64,000 bases of DNA from Methylobacillus rhizosphaerae (GCF_900187985.1 NZ_FZOA01000005.1:1-64000); one strand, 5' to 3'; shown: positions 10,164 through 19,906, numbered from the stretch's first letter. The notes: a model not told the origin generated them from the sequence alone. A program made the numbers and translations.

Positions 10164-10812
10164 ACAGTTTGATCTGATTGTGTTTGACTGGGATGGAACC
10201 TTGGCGAACTCAACGCAGATTATCGTGAACAGTATTCGCCAGGCTGCTGTTGAGAGCGGGCTGGAAGATCCGGGCCAGCTGGCAGCTAGCAGTATCATCG
10301 GGCTGGGTTTGCGTGAGGCGATAGAGCAGTTGTTCGGTGTGATTACCCAGGAACAGCTGCAACAGATGGCTGCCCGCTACAACGTGCATTACAACGCCCG
10401 GCAGGATGATGTGCTGTTATTTGAGCATGCATATGAGACTGTGACCAGGTTGAATCGGCAGGGGTATATGCTGGGCGTGGCAACAGGAAAAGGGCGGCGC
10501 GGGTTGAACCATGCCTTGGCGCATAGTGGCCTTGGCGAGTTGATTCATGGTACACGTTGTGTGGATGAATGCCATTCCAAGCCGCATCCGCAGATGCTCA
10601 TGGAGCTGATGGATGAGTTCGGGGTCGAGCCTGGACGCACTCTGATGGTCGGCGATACCAGCTTTGACCTGCAGATGGCGCAGAATGCCAAGGTGGCCAG
10701 CCTGGGCGTCACCTATGGAGCGCATCCGCTGGAGCGGCTACTGCCGCATTCTCCGCTGGCACATTTCGATGAGTTTGCTACACTCAGCCAATGGTTGGAA
10801 TTAAACGCTTAA
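10156..10812 (+). CDS. HAD-superfamily phosphatase, phosphoglycolate-phosphatase-like
   Basis: This 218-residue protein carries all four HAD motifs: FDWDGTLANS (nucleophile Asp and acid/base Asp), VATGKGRRG, the lysine in CHSKPHPQML, and MVGDTSFDLQMAQNA. The helical cap between motifs I and II places it in subfamily IA with Gph-type phosphatases. The substrate is not determined. The ATG overlaps the end of rluC, and its own end overlaps the Rieske gene by 22 bases, so these genes are translationally coupled. The same neighbour order is common in betaproteobacteria, but the functional link with rRNA modification is unknown. Confidence 0.85.
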   Translation: MSKQFDLIVFDWDGTLANSTQIIVNSIRQAAVESGLEDPGQLAASSIIGLGLREAIEQLFGVITQEQLQQMAARYNVHYNARQDDVLLFEHAYETVTRLNRQGYMLGVATGKGRRGLNHALAHSGLGELIHGTRCVDECHSKPHPQMLMELMDEFGVEPGRTLMVGDTSFDLQMAQNAKVASLGVTYGAHPLERLLPHSPLAHFDEFATLSQWLELNA

Positions 10813-11141
10813 TCTGCCAAAGTCATGAGTTGCAGGAGGGCGGCAAGGGTGTGCGCTTTGATCTTCCTGAGGTCGGTGACCGGGTGACAGGGTTTGCTGT
10901 GCGCTTTGATGGCAAGGTCTTTGCCTACATCAATCGTTGCGCCCATGTCCCGATCGAACTGGATTGGAGCCCGGGCGAATTTTTTGATGCTACGGGAAAC
11001 TACCTGATATGTGCGACGCATGGCGCCTATTACCAGGCCGATACTGGCGATTGTGTGGCTGGACCATGCCGAGGGAAGCGTTTGGAACCTATCCAGGTGG
11101 TAGAGCAAGCACAGCAAATATTGATAACTTTGAAAGTGTAA
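10791..11141 (+). CDS. Small Rieske [2Fe-2S] protein
   Basis: The protein is a stand-alone Rieske domain of 116 residues. Cluster ligands are visible as C50-x-H52 (RCAHVPIELDW) and C74-x-x-H77 (CATHGAYY). There is no signal peptide and no membrane segment, so it is cytoplasmic. Such proteins resemble the ferredoxin components of oxygenases or the small subunit of nitrite reductase, but no partner reductase or oxygenase is nearby. The spacing of 21 residues between the ligand pairs is a little longer than in dioxygenase Rieske domains. It starts inside the HAD gene and is followed 3 bases later by sppA, so it is in the rluC operon. Confidence 0.85.
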   Translation: MVGIKRLICQSHELQEGGKGVRFDLPEVGDRVTGFAVRFDGKVFAYINRCAHVPIELDWSPGEFFDATGNYLICATHGAYYQADTGDCVAGPCRGKRLEPIQVVEQAQQILITLKV

Positions 11142-11144
11142 TGA

Positions 11145-12083
11145 ATGTCTGAAAATCATCTTAATGATCCCCATTGGGAGCGTGAAACATTGCATCAGCT
11201 TGCCTTGGCAACGGTCAAGGAGCGTCGCCGGTCGCGGCAGTGGGGAATTTTCTTCAAGTCGCTCGGCTTTCTTTACCTGTTTCTTGTATTGTTTTACGTG
11301 ACTGGCTGGAGTGAGGGTTCTACTGCCTCAGTCGAGCATACGGCCTTGATTGAGATCAATGGCGTCATTGGCAGCGATGATGCTGTGAATGCTGATGCCG
11401 TAATTGCCAGCTTGCGGTCCGCCTATGACAGCAAGGGAACCAAGGGCATTATTCTGCGTATCAATAGTCCAGGGGGCAGTCCGGTGCAGGCAGGGATCAT
11501 CAATGATGAGATCAAGCGGCTGCGCAAATTACACCCCAGTATTCCTGTGTATGCAGTAGTGCAGGATATTTGTGCTTCCGGCGGATACTATATTGCGGTT
11601 GCTGCAGACAAGATATTTGTGGATAAAGCAAGTATTGTTGGTTCTATCGGAGTCTTGATGGATGGGTTCGGGTTTACCGGCGCGATGGAAAAGTTCGGAG
11701 TGGAACGCCGCTTGATGACAGCAGGCAGCAACAAGGCCATGCTGGACCCGTTTTCTCCCGTAAATCCACGCCACCAGGCATTGGCTCAGCAGATGCTTGA
11801 CCAGATTCATGCTCAGTTTATTGCAGTGGTGCGGGAAGGGCGCGGCAAGCGCCTCAAGGAAACCGAGGATACCTTCAGTGGCTTGTTCTGGAGCGGCGAA
11901 AGCAGTGTGGAACTGGGTCTGGCAGACGCATTGGGCAGTTCTGACTATGTGGCACGTGAGGTCATCAAGCAGACCAATGTCGTGGATTTCACGGCGAGAG
12001 AAGGCCTGGCAGATCGTTTTGCCAAGCGTCTTGGTGCCAGTGCGAGTGCCAATATTCTAGGCAAGAAGCTCAGTCTGGAGTAG
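11145..12083 (+). CDS. sppA: Signal peptide peptidase SppA-type serine protease (S49)
   Basis: This is a short-form SppA of 312 residues with one N-terminal transmembrane helix (about 36-54, FFKSLGFLYLFLVLFYVTGW). The catalytic domain faces the periplasm and degrades leftover signal peptides. The nucleophile serine is in CASGGYYIAVAAD. The general-base lysine is expected in GSNKAMLDPFSP. LRINSPGGSP forms the oxyanion-region motif. Unlike E. coli SppA (618 residues, tandem domains), this form has a single domain, as is common outside enterobacteria. It is the last gene of the rluC operon and is followed by a strong terminator. Confidence 0.9.
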   Translation: MSENHLNDPHWERETLHQLALATVKERRRSRQWGIFFKSLGFLYLFLVLFYVTGWSEGSTASVEHTALIEINGVIGSDDAVNADAVIASLRSAYDSKGTKGIILRINSPGGSPVQAGIINDEIKRLRKLHPSIPVYAVVQDICASGGYYIAVAADKIFVDKASIVGSIGVLMDGFGFTGAMEKFGVERRLMTAGSNKAMLDPFSPVNPRHQALAQQMLDQIHAQFIAVVREGRGKRLKETEDTFSGLFWSGESSVELGLADALGSSDYVAREVIKQTNVVDFTAREGLADRFAKRLGASASANILGKKLSLE

Positions 12084-12096
12084 TAAGTTGCCGCAA

Positions 12097-12128
12097 TAAA
12101 AAAGCCACGGCATGCCGTGGCTTTTTTA
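12097..12128. terminator. Bidirectional terminator between sppA and pgi
   Basis: AAAAAAGCCACGGCA paired with TGCCGTGGCTTTTTT; near-perfect hairpin between converging genes. Confidence 0.93.
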
Positions 12129-12150
12129 TTTCATGTTGTGGATAACAACA

Positions 12151-13803
12151 TTAATCCTTGAACTTGAAGTAATTCATCAGGCCATTGGTGGAGCTGTCGT
12201 ATTCCGTAGAGCGCTTGCCATCATTCAGTTGCGGCAGGATCTTGCGTGCAATCTGCTTGCCGTATTCAACACCCCACTGATCGAATGAATTGATGTTCCA
12301 GATGATGCCCTGCACAAAAATCTTGTGTTCGTAAATGGCAATCAGCTTGCCCAGCATTTTGGGCGTCAGTTTGTCGAACAGGATGGTGGTGCTCGGGCGG
12401 TTACCTTCAAAGACCTTGTGGGGAAGCAGTATTTCCAGCGCGTCCCCACTCAAGCCCTGGGCAATCAACTCAGCCTTGGCTTCTTCCAGTGTCTTGCCCT
12501 GCATCAGCGCGCTGGTCTGGGCAAAGCAGTTGGCAAGCAGGATCAAGTGGTGCTCATTGCCATGGTCACCAACCTTGTACTGGCTTTCCAGTGGCATCAT
12601 GAAGTCACAGGGAATCAGGCGGTTGCCTTGGTGGATGAGCTGGTAGAACGCATGCTGGCCATTGGTGCCGGCCTCACCCCAGATGATGGGGCCCGTGGTG
12701 CATTGCACGGTGCGGCCATCACGGTCGATGAATTTGCCGTTGCTCTCCATGTCTGCCTGTTGCAGATAAGCAGGGAAGCGGGACATGCCCTGGTCGTATG
12801 GCAGGATTGCCATGCTGTCCACGCCAAAGAAATTGTTGTACCAGACACCCAGCATGGCCATGATGACTGGAATATTCTGCTCCAATGGCGTGTGCTTGAA
12901 GTGCTGGTCCATTTCGTGACCACCCAGCAGCAGGTCCTCGAAATTATCCATACCGATGTAAATGGCAATCGACAGGCCGATCGCGGACCAGAGCGAGTAG
13001 CGTCCGCCTACCCAGTCCCAGAATTCGAACATGTTGGCAGCATCAATGCCGAACTTGCTGACTTCCTTGGCATTGGTGGAGATGGCAACAAAATGTTTGG
13101 CCACCTGTGCTTCGTCTTTTGCGGATTGCAGGAGCCAGTGACGCGCGGAGCGCGCATTGGTCATGGTTTCCTGGGTCGTGAAAGTCTTGGATGCCACGAT
13201 GAATAGTGTTGTTTCCGGGTTGCACTGTTCCAGGGTTTGGGCCAGGTGCGCACCATCAATATTGGAAACGAAATGGGTATTCAGGCCGTCTTGGGCGTAA
13301 GGCTTGAGCGCGCCGCACACCATGACCGGACCGAGGTCGGAACCACCAATACCGATATTCACAATATCGGTGATGGGCTTGCCGGAGTAACCTTTCCATT
13401 CGCCGGAGCGGATGCTGTCGCTGAACTTGCGCATCTGGGCCAGTACGCGATTGACGTCTGGCATGACGTCCTTGCCATCTACATATACTGGTGTATTGCT
13501 GCGGTTGCGCAGGGCGGTGTGCAATACGGCGCGGTTTTCAGTGAAATTGATTTTTTCTCCTGAAAACATGCGGTCACGCCACTCCTCGACTTTGGAATCT
13601 CGTGCCAGCTTGAACAACAATGGCAGCGTTTCATCGGTGATGCGATGTTTGGAGTAGTCCAGCAGCAGGCCTTCGGTGTTCAGGGAGAATTTCTCGAACC
13701 GGCGTCCGTCTTTGGTAAACATGTCCCGCATTTGCAGGGGGAGGATTTCTTGATAATGGGCACTGAGGTCATGCCAGATAGGGCAGTTTGTCGGGTTTGT
13801 CAT
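12151..13803 (-). CDS. pgi: Glucose-6-phosphate isomerase
   Basis: Pgi (550 residues) interconverts glucose 6-phosphate and fructose 6-phosphate in the cytoplasm. Signature segments are intact: [57 protein letters not shown] with the catalytic His, and [13 protein letters not shown] with the catalytic Lys. Length matches the long proteobacterial form. It is a single gene, divergent from the rpsF operon with 310 bases between them. It would link sugar phosphates to the glycogen genes at the other end of the window and, in a ribulose-monophosphate organism, to formaldehyde assimilation. The latter is context, not evidence. Confidence 0.97.
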   Translation of the reverse strand: MTNPTNCPIWHDLSAHYQEILPLQMRDMFTKDGRRFEKFSLNTEGLLLDYSKHRITDETLPLLFKLARDSKVEEWRDRMFSGEKINFTENRAVLHTALRNRSNTPVYVDGKDVMPDVNRVLAQMRKFSDSIRSGEWKGYSGKPITDIVNIGIGGSDLGPVMVCGALKPYAQDGLNTHFVSNIDGAHLAQTLEQCNPETTLFIVASKTFTTQETMTNARSARHWLLQSAKDEAQVAKHFVAISTNAKEVSKFGIDAANMFEFWDWVGGRYSLWSAIGLSIAIYIGMDNFEDLLLGGHEMDQHFKHTPLEQNIPVIMAMLGVWYNNFFGVDSMAILPYDQGMSRFPAYLQQADMESNGKFIDRDGRTVQCTTGPIIWGEAGTNGQHAFYQLIHQGNRLIPCDFMMPLESQYKVGDHGNEHHLILLANCFAQTSALMQGKTLEEAKAELIAQGLSGDALEILLPHKVFEGNRPSTTILFDKLTPKMLGKLIAIYEHKIFVQGIIWNINSFDQWGVEYGKQIARKILPQLNDGKRSTEYDSSTNGLMNYFKFKD

Positions 13804-14018
13804 TGCGGGTATGTATTATTGGTGATGTATGTAAATTTAGTTTGGTCACATTAAATAGGTTTGGCGTTGACTGCACTGCCAATCCAACCTGCCTGAAAAG
13901 TCATGACCAGTATTCAATCCTGATGATTCTATTCAATTCTGAGTAAATAAACAATTTTTAGTCTCAATAAACAGATGGCGGATTGCCCTGGTCTGTATGC
14001 ATAAAAGTCGGGTTGTAA

Positions 14019-14047
14019 TTGATTCGGAAATGTTTTTAAGCTATGAT
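14019..14047 (+). promoter_or_regulatory. Sigma-70 promoter of the rpsF-priB-rpsR-rplI operon
   Basis: TTGATT, 17 bases, TATGAT, about 65 bases upstream of the rpsF start. The spacing is optimal and the boxes are close to consensus. It lies in the 310-base pgi/rpsF gap, which otherwise shows nothing beyond a probable pgi promoter region. Confidence 0.65.
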
Positions 14048-14064
14048 TGCGAGTTTTCCACCTT

Positions 14065-14091
14065 GCCTTACCGTTAGCGCATGCGGAAGGC
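14065..14091 (+). promoter_or_regulatory. Candidate S6:S18 autoregulatory leader hairpin
   Basis: In the rpsF leader GCCTT (14065-14069) can pair with AAGGC (14087-14091), with an inner CCG (14071-14073) facing CGG (14084-14086) and a loop between. In many bacteria the S6:S18 complex represses this operon by binding a leader hairpin that presents a CCG trinucleotide. The stem and CCG here fit that pattern by eye; binding is inferred. Confidence 0.4.
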
Positions 14092-14113
14092 TGTTAATCC
14101 AAAAGGAGTTTCT

Positions 14114-14497
14114 ATGCGACATTATGAAATCGTTTTTATCGTCCATCCGGACCAAAGCGAGCAAGTACCAGCGATGATCGAGCGTTATCGCACACTCGTG
14201 ACCACCAATGGTGGCGCTATCCACCGCCTGGAAGACTGGGGTCGTCGTCAATTGGCTTACCCAATCCAGAAAATCCACAAAGCACATTACGTGCTGATGA
14301 ACATCGAAGCCAGCCAGGCAGTGCTGGATGAACTTGAGCATGCATTCAAGTTCAACGATGCTGTGTTGCGTCATCTGACCCTGAACACAGATGAAGCAGT
14401 GACTGCGCCATCCCCAATGATGAAGGAAGAAAAGTCCAAGTCATTGCTGGCTAAGGACGAAGCTGCTGCACCAGCAACAGAGCAGGCATCTGCTTAA
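14114..14497 (+). CDS. rpsF: 30S ribosomal protein bS6
   Basis: The 127-residue protein S6 binds 16S rRNA together with S18. [25 protein letters not shown] and the [21 protein letters not shown] core are diagnostic. The start at 14114 is fixed by AAAGGAG eight bases upstream and by the family's N-terminus; an in-frame ATG at 14081 lies inside the leader hairpin and is rejected. The C-terminal tail is Glu/Lys/Ala-rich, as in other proteobacteria. First gene of the rpsF-priB-rpsR-rplI operon. Confidence 0.97.
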   Translation: MRHYEIVFIVHPDQSEQVPAMIERYRTLVTTNGGAIHRLEDWGRRQLAYPIQKIHKAHYVLMNIEASQAVLDELEHAFKFNDAVLRHLTLNTDEAVTAPSPMMKEEKSKSLLAKDEAAAPATEQASA

Positions 14498-14501
14498 TTA
14501 A

Positions 14502-14801
14502 GTGAGTTTAAACCGGCTGGAGTTGAGCGGCACGGTCATCAAGGTGACTGAGCTGCGGTATACCCCGGCAGGAATACCAGTATTGAGTTTTGACCTGCAG
14601 CATTTGTCTGAGCAGGTCGAAGCGGGAATGAAGCGTAAAGTCGAATGTGTCGTTCCTGTCATGGCCATGGGGTCATTGGCGATGGAAGCGCAGAAGATGG
14701 AAGAGGGTAATCAGGTCAATGTGACAGGTTTTCTCGCCAGGCGCAGTCTCAAAAGTGCTCAACTGGTATTGCATGTACAAACATTAAAGAAAATTATTTG
14801 A
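14502..14801 (+). CDS. priB: Primosomal replication protein N (PriB)
   Basis: PriB (99 residues) is an OB-fold single-stranded-DNA-binding protein that helps PriA and DnaT reload DnaB at stalled forks. NRLELSGTVIKVTELRYTPAGIPVLSF and HLSEQVEAGMKRKVECVVPVMAMG are family-typical. It starts with GTG four bases after the rpsF stop, so translation is probably coupled. Its place between rpsF and rpsR is the conserved location in beta- and gammaproteobacteria and puts it in one operon with the replicative helicase gene's neighbours. Confidence 0.93.
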   Translation: MSLNRLELSGTVIKVTELRYTPAGIPVLSFDLQHLSEQVEAGMKRKVECVVPVMAMGSLAMEAQKMEEGNQVNVTGFLARRSLKSAQLVLHVQTLKKII

Positions 14802-14813
14802 AAGGTTTTCATC

Positions 14814-15041
14814 ATGGCACGCGATATGTTCAAACGCCGCCGCTACTGCCGCTTCTCGGCAGAGGGCATCAAGCAAGTGGATTACAAGGATGTGGATCTG
14901 CTGAAGGACTTCATCAACGAAAACGGCAAGATCATCCCTGCACGTATTACCGGCACCAAGGCCAAGTATCAGCGCCAGCTGACAACTGCAGTGAAGCGCG
15001 CGCGTTTCCTGGCTCTTCTGCCATACACTGACAAGCACTAA
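14814..15041 (+). CDS. rpsR: 30S ribosomal protein bS18
   Basis: The 75-residue S18 starts [19 protein letters not shown] and contains [30 protein letters not shown] (described in part), diagnostic for bS18. A single cysteine (C12) remains and no full zinc site is present. It is located 12 bases after priB and 11 before rplI. Confidence 0.98.
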   Translation: MARDMFKRRRYCRFSAEGIKQVDYKDVDLLKDFINENGKIIPARITGTKAKYQRQLTTAVKRARFLALLPYTDKH

Positions 15042-15052
15042 GAGGTGAAACC

Positions 15053-15502
15053 ATGCAAGTTATTCTGTTGGAAAAAGTAGTAAACCTGGGTAACCTCGGT
15101 GACATCGTCAAGGTAAAGGACGGCTATGGCCGTAACTTCCTGATTCCTCAAGGTAAAGCAAAGCGCGCGACCGAAGCCAACAAGGCTGAGTTTGAAGCGC
15201 GCCGTGCCGAGCTGGAAAAGCAACAGGCAGAACAATTGGCTGCAGCCCAGCAACGTGGTGAGAAACTGAATGGCTTCCTGCTGCAAGTCAGCCAGAAGGC
15301 TGGTGTGGATGGTCGTCTGTTTGGTTCCGTGACCAATGGTGACATTGCTGAAGCGCTGAGCGCACAAGGCTTTGAAACTGCCAAGGCTGAAGTTCGCCTG
15401 CCAGAAGGTCCGCTGAAGGTGATCGGTGATCATCCTGTCAGCATCGCACTGCACCACGATGTCGTAGTTGAAATTACTGTTTCCGTATTGGGCGAACAGT
15501 AA
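15053..15502 (+). CDS. rplI: 50S ribosomal protein bL9
   Basis: L9 (149 residues) binds 23S rRNA at the base of the L1 stalk. The N-terminal domain [28 protein letters not shown] with FLIPQGKA is diagnostic. It is followed by the long connecting helix (about 41-75, rich in Glu/Arg/Gln) and the C-terminal domain. AGAGG precedes the ATG. Last gene of the operon; a terminator follows 20 bases later. Confidence 0.98.
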   Translation: MQVILLEKVVNLGNLGDIVKVKDGYGRNFLIPQGKAKRATEANKAEFEARRAELEKQQAEQLAAAQQRGEKLNGFLLQVSQKAGVDGRLFGSVTNGDIAEALSAQGFETAKAEVRLPEGPLKVIGDHPVSIALHHDVVVEITVSVLGEQ

Positions 15503-15521
15503 GCGCTAGATTGTTGTGCTG

Positions 15522-15550
15522 AAAAAGCCGCCTGACAGGCGGCTTTTTTA
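15522..15550 (+). terminator. Terminator after rplI
   Basis: AAAAAGCCGCCTG, short loop, CAGGCGGCTTTTTTAT. It closes the ribosomal operon 57 bases before dnaB, so dnaB needs its own promoter or read-through. Confidence 0.93.
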
Positions 15551-15606
15551 TTACCTGTGTTGATGGGCAACTCCAATCCATCAGGTGAAAATTGCTATAA
15601 TGCGGC

Positions 15607-16992
15607 ATGGCTGACGATACTCTAGACTCTCTAAAACTTCCCCCTCACTCTGTTGAGGCTGAGCAATCCGTGCTTGGTGGTTTATTGCTTGAAAATGAAG
15701 CCATGGACCGTATTGCCGATATTCTGGGGGCGGATGATTTTTATCGTCATGATCATAAGCTGATCTTTACGCATATCAGCCGCCTGTTCGAGCGAAGTAG
15801 GCCTGCTGACATTGTAACGGTGGCAGAATCGCTGGAAAACTCAGCAGAACTCTCCAGCGTTGGCGGCTTGGCTTATCTTGCGGCATTGGCCCAAAATACG
15901 CCAACGGCAGCCAATATACGCCGATATGCCGAGATCGTGCGCGAACGTGCGGTAATGCGCAAACTGGTGGAAGTTGGCTCCAATATCGCAGAGAGTGCTT
16001 ACAATCCCTTGGGACGTGATGCACAGCAATTGCTGGATGAGGCAGAAGCCAAAATATTCCAGATTGCCGAGGGTGGGAAGCGCTCCACGCAAGGTTTCCT
16101 GGATATGAAAACCCTGCTGCCGCAAGTGGCGGACCGGATTGATTACCTCTATCAGCGCGATAATCATAGCGATGTGACAGGTATTCCTTCCGGGTTTACT
16201 GATCTTGACTCCATGACTTCAGGGATGCAGGCCGGGGACTTGATTATTGTCGCGGGCAGGCCATCCATGGGGAAGACCGCATTTTCCCTGAATATTGCTG
16301 AAAACGTTGCCCTGGATACAGGCATGCCGGTGGCGGTATTCTCGATGGAAATGGGCGCAACACAGCTGGTGACCCGGATGATAGGTTCTATTGGCAGGCT
16401 GGATCAGCACCGCATGCGGAATGGTAATCTGGAGGATGAGGACTGGGTACGCCTGACCACTGCATTGGGTAAGTTGAATGAGGCTCCAGTGTATATTGAC
16501 GAAGGTGCCGGCCTGAGTTCATTTGAAGTCCGTGCCCGCGCACGCCGGCTACATCGCCAGGTTGGCAAGCTGGGCTTGATCGTGATTGATTACCTGCAAT
16601 TGATGACAGGCGCATCAACCGGCGGGAAAAGCGAGAATCGCGCAACAGAAATATCGGAAATCTCCCGCTCCCTCAAGGCCTTGGCAAAAGAGTTGGATGT
16701 CCCGGTGATTGCCTTGTCGCAGCTGAACCGCAGTGTGGAGCAACGCCCGGACAAGCGTCCCGTCATGTCGGATTTGCGTGAGTCTGGTGCGATTGAGCAG
16801 GATGCTGACTTGATTCTTTTTATTTATCGTGACCAGGTCTACAATCCTGACAGCCCGGACAAGGGCACGGCTGAAATTATTATCGCCAAGCAGCGTAATG
16901 GCCCGATTGGCCGGGTGCGTCTGACTTTCCTCGGTGAAAATACCAGATTTGAGAATTTTGTCGGCCAGTACGAAGACAACTACGGCGAGTAA
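15607..16992 (+). CDS. dnaB: Replicative DNA helicase DnaB
   Basis: DnaB (461 residues) is the hexameric 5'-3' helicase at the replication fork. The N-terminal domain ([17 protein letters not shown]) and linker are followed by the RecA-like domain. Walker A is [19 protein letters not shown] and Walker B is [11 protein letters not shown]. The arginine-finger region lies in SELRESG-like [14 protein letters not shown], and the end is [17 protein letters not shown]. No intein is present and the length is normal. The alr gene starts two bases after the stop, so dnaB, alr and radA probably form one operon. Confidence 0.98.
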   Translation: MADDTLDSLKLPPHSVEAEQSVLGGLLLENEAMDRIADILGADDFYRHDHKLIFTHISRLFERSRPADIVTVAESLENSAELSSVGGLAYLAALAQNTPTAANIRRYAEIVRERAVMRKLVEVGSNIAESAYNPLGRDAQQLLDEAEAKIFQIAEGGKRSTQGFLDMKTLLPQVADRIDYLYQRDNHSDVTGIPSGFTDLDSMTSGMQAGDLIIVAGRPSMGKTAFSLNIAENVALDTGMPVAVFSMEMGATQLVTRMIGSIGRLDQHRMRNGNLEDEDWVRLTTALGKLNEAPVYIDEGAGLSSFEVRARARRLHRQVGKLGLIVIDYLQLMTGASTGGKSENRATEISEISRSLKALAKELDVPVIALSQLNRSVEQRPDKRPVMSDLRESGAIEQDADLILFIYRDQVYNPDSPDKGTAEIIIAKQRNGPIGRVRLTFLGENTRFENFVGQYEDNYGE

Positions 16993-16994
16993 AC

Positions 16995-18068
16995 ATGCGT
17001 GCAATTACAGCAACACTCAACCTGACCGCCTTGCGGCATAACCTGCAGCTGGTGCGCCAGCTGGCGCCCGCAACCCGGATCATGGCGGTCGTCAAGGCAG
17101 ATGCCTATGGGCATGGATTGCTGAGGAGTGTACCCGGGTTGGAGGAGGCTGATGGTTTTGCTGTGTTGCGCCTCAGCGAAGCATTGACATTGCGTGAGGC
17201 TGGCTATAGCCAGGTGTTGCTGCTACTTGAAGGGGTATTTTGTGCGGATGAGCTGCATGCAGCCGCTGAGCATGGTATCAGCATCGTCGTGCATAATGAG
17301 TCGCAGCTTGCCATGCTGGAAGCCAAGGCTGGCTCGATATCCCGCCCTGTATCCGTTTTCCTGAAAATGAATAGCGGCATGAACCGTCTCGGGTTCAGGC
17401 CGGCGGAATATCGGCAAGCGTGGCAGCGTCTGCGTGACTGTACTGCGGTGGCTGAAATCAGCCTGATGACACATTTTGCGACAGCAGATGATGAGCGAGG
17501 CATCACCGTCCAACTGGAAGCCTTTGATACTGCTGCAGGCGCGTTGCCTGGTGCTGTGAGCTTGGCCAATTCTGCTGCCATACTACGATTCCCCGAGGCT
17601 CACAGGGACTGGGTACGCCCAGGCATCATGTTATATGGCGCATCGCCAGTGGCTGGCCAGGGTGCAACCAGCTTCGGTTTACGTCCCGCCATGCGCCTGA
17701 CCAGCGAGGTGATTGCAATCCAGACGCTGGAAGCAGGAGAGAGCCTGGGATACGGCAGCCGCTTTACTGCGACAGAAACCATCAGGATTGCAGTAGTGGC
17801 ATGTGGTTATGCCGATGGCTATCCGCGACATGCGCCCACTGGTACCCCAATTGCGATAGATGGGCAGTTAAGCCGGACCCTGGGCAGGGTATCCATGGAT
17901 ATGTTGTTCGCAGATGTCAGCCATCTACCTGCTGCCAGGGTTGGCAGCGAAGTGGAGTTGTGGGGAGATACTGTATCAGTGGATGCAGTCGCTGAAGCTT
18001 CCGGCACAGTGGGCTATGAATTATTGTGTGCTGTGGCTCCTCGTGTACCTTTTAAGGTCATGGATTAA
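16995..18068 (+). CDS. alr: Alanine racemase
   Basis: The enzyme (357 residues) converts L-alanine to D-alanine for peptidoglycan, using pyridoxal phosphate. The cofactor lysine is in [15 protein letters not shown] (near residue 33). The opposite-face catalytic tyrosine is in [24 protein letters not shown] is also family-typical. The position two bases after dnaB is conserved in many proteobacteria. The stop shares one base with the radA start (TAATG). No regulator gene is nearby, so this is likely the constitutive biosynthetic racemase rather than a catabolic DadX. Confidence 0.96.
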   Translation: MRAITATLNLTALRHNLQLVRQLAPATRIMAVVKADAYGHGLLRSVPGLEEADGFAVLRLSEALTLREAGYSQVLLLLEGVFCADELHAAAEHGISIVVHNESQLAMLEAKAGSISRPVSVFLKMNSGMNRLGFRPAEYRQAWQRLRDCTAVAEISLMTHFATADDERGITVQLEAFDTAAGALPGAVSLANSAAILRFPEAHRDWVRPGIMLYGASPVAGQGATSFGLRPAMRLTSEVIAIQTLEAGESLGYGSRFTATETIRIAVVACGYADGYPRHAPTGTPIAIDGQLSRTLGRVSMDMLFADVSHLPAARVGSEVELWGDTVSVDAVAEASGTVGYELLCAVAPRVPFKVMD

Positions 18069-19432
18069 TGGCCAAGGCAAAAACAGTATACAGCTGCACC
18101 GAATGTGGTGGGCAAACCCCGAAGTGGCAGGGGCAATGCCCCTCCTGCATGGCGTGGAACACCCTGGTGGAAAGTATTGTCGAGCCTGCAGGCAATCAAC
18201 AGAACCGTTACGCATCACTGGCGCAGTCTGCCGGGCTGCAGAAGCTCGCAGATGTTGAAGCGCTGGAAGTGGCCAGGCACCCGACAGGTATACAGGAGTT
18301 TGACCGCGTGCTGGGTGGTGGGCTGGTGCCGGGCGGGGTGGTATTGATCGGCGGCGATCCGGGCATAGGCAAATCTACATTGCTGCTGCAGACTTTGTGC
18401 CATGTTGGTCATGCGCGTAAAGCCATTTATGTATCTGGCGAGGAATCTGCACAGCAGATTGCCATGCGGGCAAAGCGCCTGGGACTGGATGCGGGCCCGG
18501 TCGAGCTGCTGGCGGAAATCAGCCTGGAAAAAATCCTGGCGACCTTGCAGCAGCACAAGCCGGAAGTGGCGGTCATTGACTCCATCCAGACCTTGTATTC
18601 CGAATCCCTGCAATCTGCTCCAGGTTCCGTGGCCCAGGTGCGAGAGTGTTCTGCGCAACTGACGCGCTATGCCAAGCAATTTGATGTCACCATCATCCTG
18701 GTGGGGCATGTGACCAAAGAGGGCGCGCTGGCTGGTCCGCGCGTGCTGGAACACATTGTCGATACGGTACTCTACTTCGAAGGTGACCAGAACTCGAGTT
18801 TCCGGCTGGTGCGTGCATTCAAGAACCGCTTCGGTGCGGTCAATGAGCTGGGCGTGTTTGCCATGACGGAAAAAGGCCTGCGTGAAGTCAGCAATCCTTC
18901 CGCCTTGTTTCTTTCACATCATGCAGAACAGGTTTCCGGCTCCTGTATCACCGTCACGCAGGAAGGGACGCGGCCTTTACTTGTAGAAGTGCAGGCATTG
19001 GTCGATGAGGCGCATGCGCCCAATCCCAAACGTCTATGTGTCGGCCTGGAACAGAACCGCTTGGCCATGCTGCTGGCTGTTCTGCACCGCCATGCAGGCG
19101 TGGCATGTTTTGATCAGGATGTATTTATCAATGCAGTGGGGGGGGTGCGCATCAGTGAGCCGGCAGTGGATCTTGCCGTATTGCTGGCGATAGTGTCATC
19201 ACTGAAGAATAAACCGCTGGATAATAAACTGATCGTATTCGGTGAGGTTGGCCTTGCGGGTGAAGTGCGACCCGTGCAGCGGGGCCAGGAGCGATTGCGA
19301 GAGGCAGCCAAACTTGGTTTCAAGCAGGCTATCGTTCCCAAGTCCAACTTACCCAAGCAGGCGATTGAGGGTTTGACGGTGCAAGGCGTGGAGCGTCTTG
19401 AACAGGCATTGACGCTGTTGCGTAACGGATAA
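18068..19432 (+). CDS. radA: DNA repair protein RadA
   Basis: RadA (454 residues) is a RecA-like branch-migration ATPase in recombination repair. A zinc finger with C10, C13, C24 and C27 (CTECGGQTPKWQGQCPSC) is followed by Walker A in GGDPGIGKSTLLLQ, the RadA-specific KNRFGAVNELGVF motif, and a C-terminal Lon-protease-like domain without protease activity. All key residues are in place and the length is standard. Its start overlaps the alr stop by one base, so the two are coupled. Confidence 0.97.
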   Translation: MAKAKTVYSCTECGGQTPKWQGQCPSCMAWNTLVESIVEPAGNQQNRYASLAQSAGLQKLADVEALEVARHPTGIQEFDRVLGGGLVPGGVVLIGGDPGIGKSTLLLQTLCHVGHARKAIYVSGEESAQQIAMRAKRLGLDAGPVELLAEISLEKILATLQQHKPEVAVIDSIQTLYSESLQSAPGSVAQVRECSAQLTRYAKQFDVTIILVGHVTKEGALAGPRVLEHIVDTVLYFEGDQNSSFRLVRAFKNRFGAVNELGVFAMTEKGLREVSNPSALFLSHHAEQVSGSCITVTQEGTRPLLVEVQALVDEAHAPNPKRLCVGLEQNRLAMLLAVLHRHAGVACFDQDVFINAVGGVRISEPAVDLAVLLAIVSSLKNKPLDNKLIVFGEVGLAGEVRPVQRGQERLREAAKLGFKQAIVPKSNLPKQAIEGLTVQGVERLEQALTLLRNG

Positions 19433-19539
19433 TGGATAAGTAAATGATTTGATAGTTAATAGCCAGGTTTTTCGTGCAGCATGTCGGATGAGCATGAATG
19501 GTGAAAGTAGGGAAATTATTAACTAAATTACCAAAAGGC

Positions 19540-19569
19540 TTGGTTTCTACGAAGTATTTAATATATAAT
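19540..19569 (+). promoter_or_regulatory. Promoter of tRNA-Ser
   Basis: TTGGTT, 18 bases, TATAAT, then a GC-rich discriminator CCGGCCTCGTTTCG before the tRNA. The 14-mer ATTTAATATATAAT (19556-19569) recurs exactly at 20079-20092 upstream of the TonB receptor gene. Confidence 0.65.
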
Positions 19570-19584
19570 CCGGCCTCGTTTCGC

Positions 19585-19674
19585 GGAGAGGTGGATGAGT
19601 GGTTTAAGTCACCACCCTGGAAAGGTGGCACAGGGGCAACTCTGTCGAGGGTTCGAATCCCTCCCTCTCCGCCA
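19585..19674 (+). tRNA. tRNA-Ser (anticodon GGA)
   Basis: This is a class II tRNA of 90 bases with encoded CCA. The acceptor stem pairs GGAGAGG with CCTCTCC. The anticodon arm is CCACC-CTGGAAA-GGTGG (anticodon GGA). A long variable arm and GGTTCGAATCC are present. Confidence 0.97.
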
Positions 19675-19906
19675 TATCAGGCTCATGCCTTGATACTTCT
19701 GCTGCAGGCACTCGGTGGGTTTGTCCACACGGCTGCACTGATCCTATGAAGCTTCCGCTTCCATGCACACCGGTACTTAATCTTCGCTTACGCGATCATG
19801 TCTTTTATTTCCATCGTCGTACTCCTCAGAATATCGTTCCTCACTAGGGAACGGTAAAGTCACGCTCGTTTCATTTAGTCTTTATACCTCCGTCCAGCGG
19901 GTTGCG

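Noticed and set aside
12325-13206. Long open frame opposite pgi (293 codons)
   Set aside because: Pgi is certain on the other strand; the frame has no recognisable family and reflects codon bias.
14081-14113. In-frame ATG 11 codons upstream of rpsF
   Set aside because: It lies inside the predicted leader hairpin; the family N-terminus and AAAGGAG point to the ATG at 14114.
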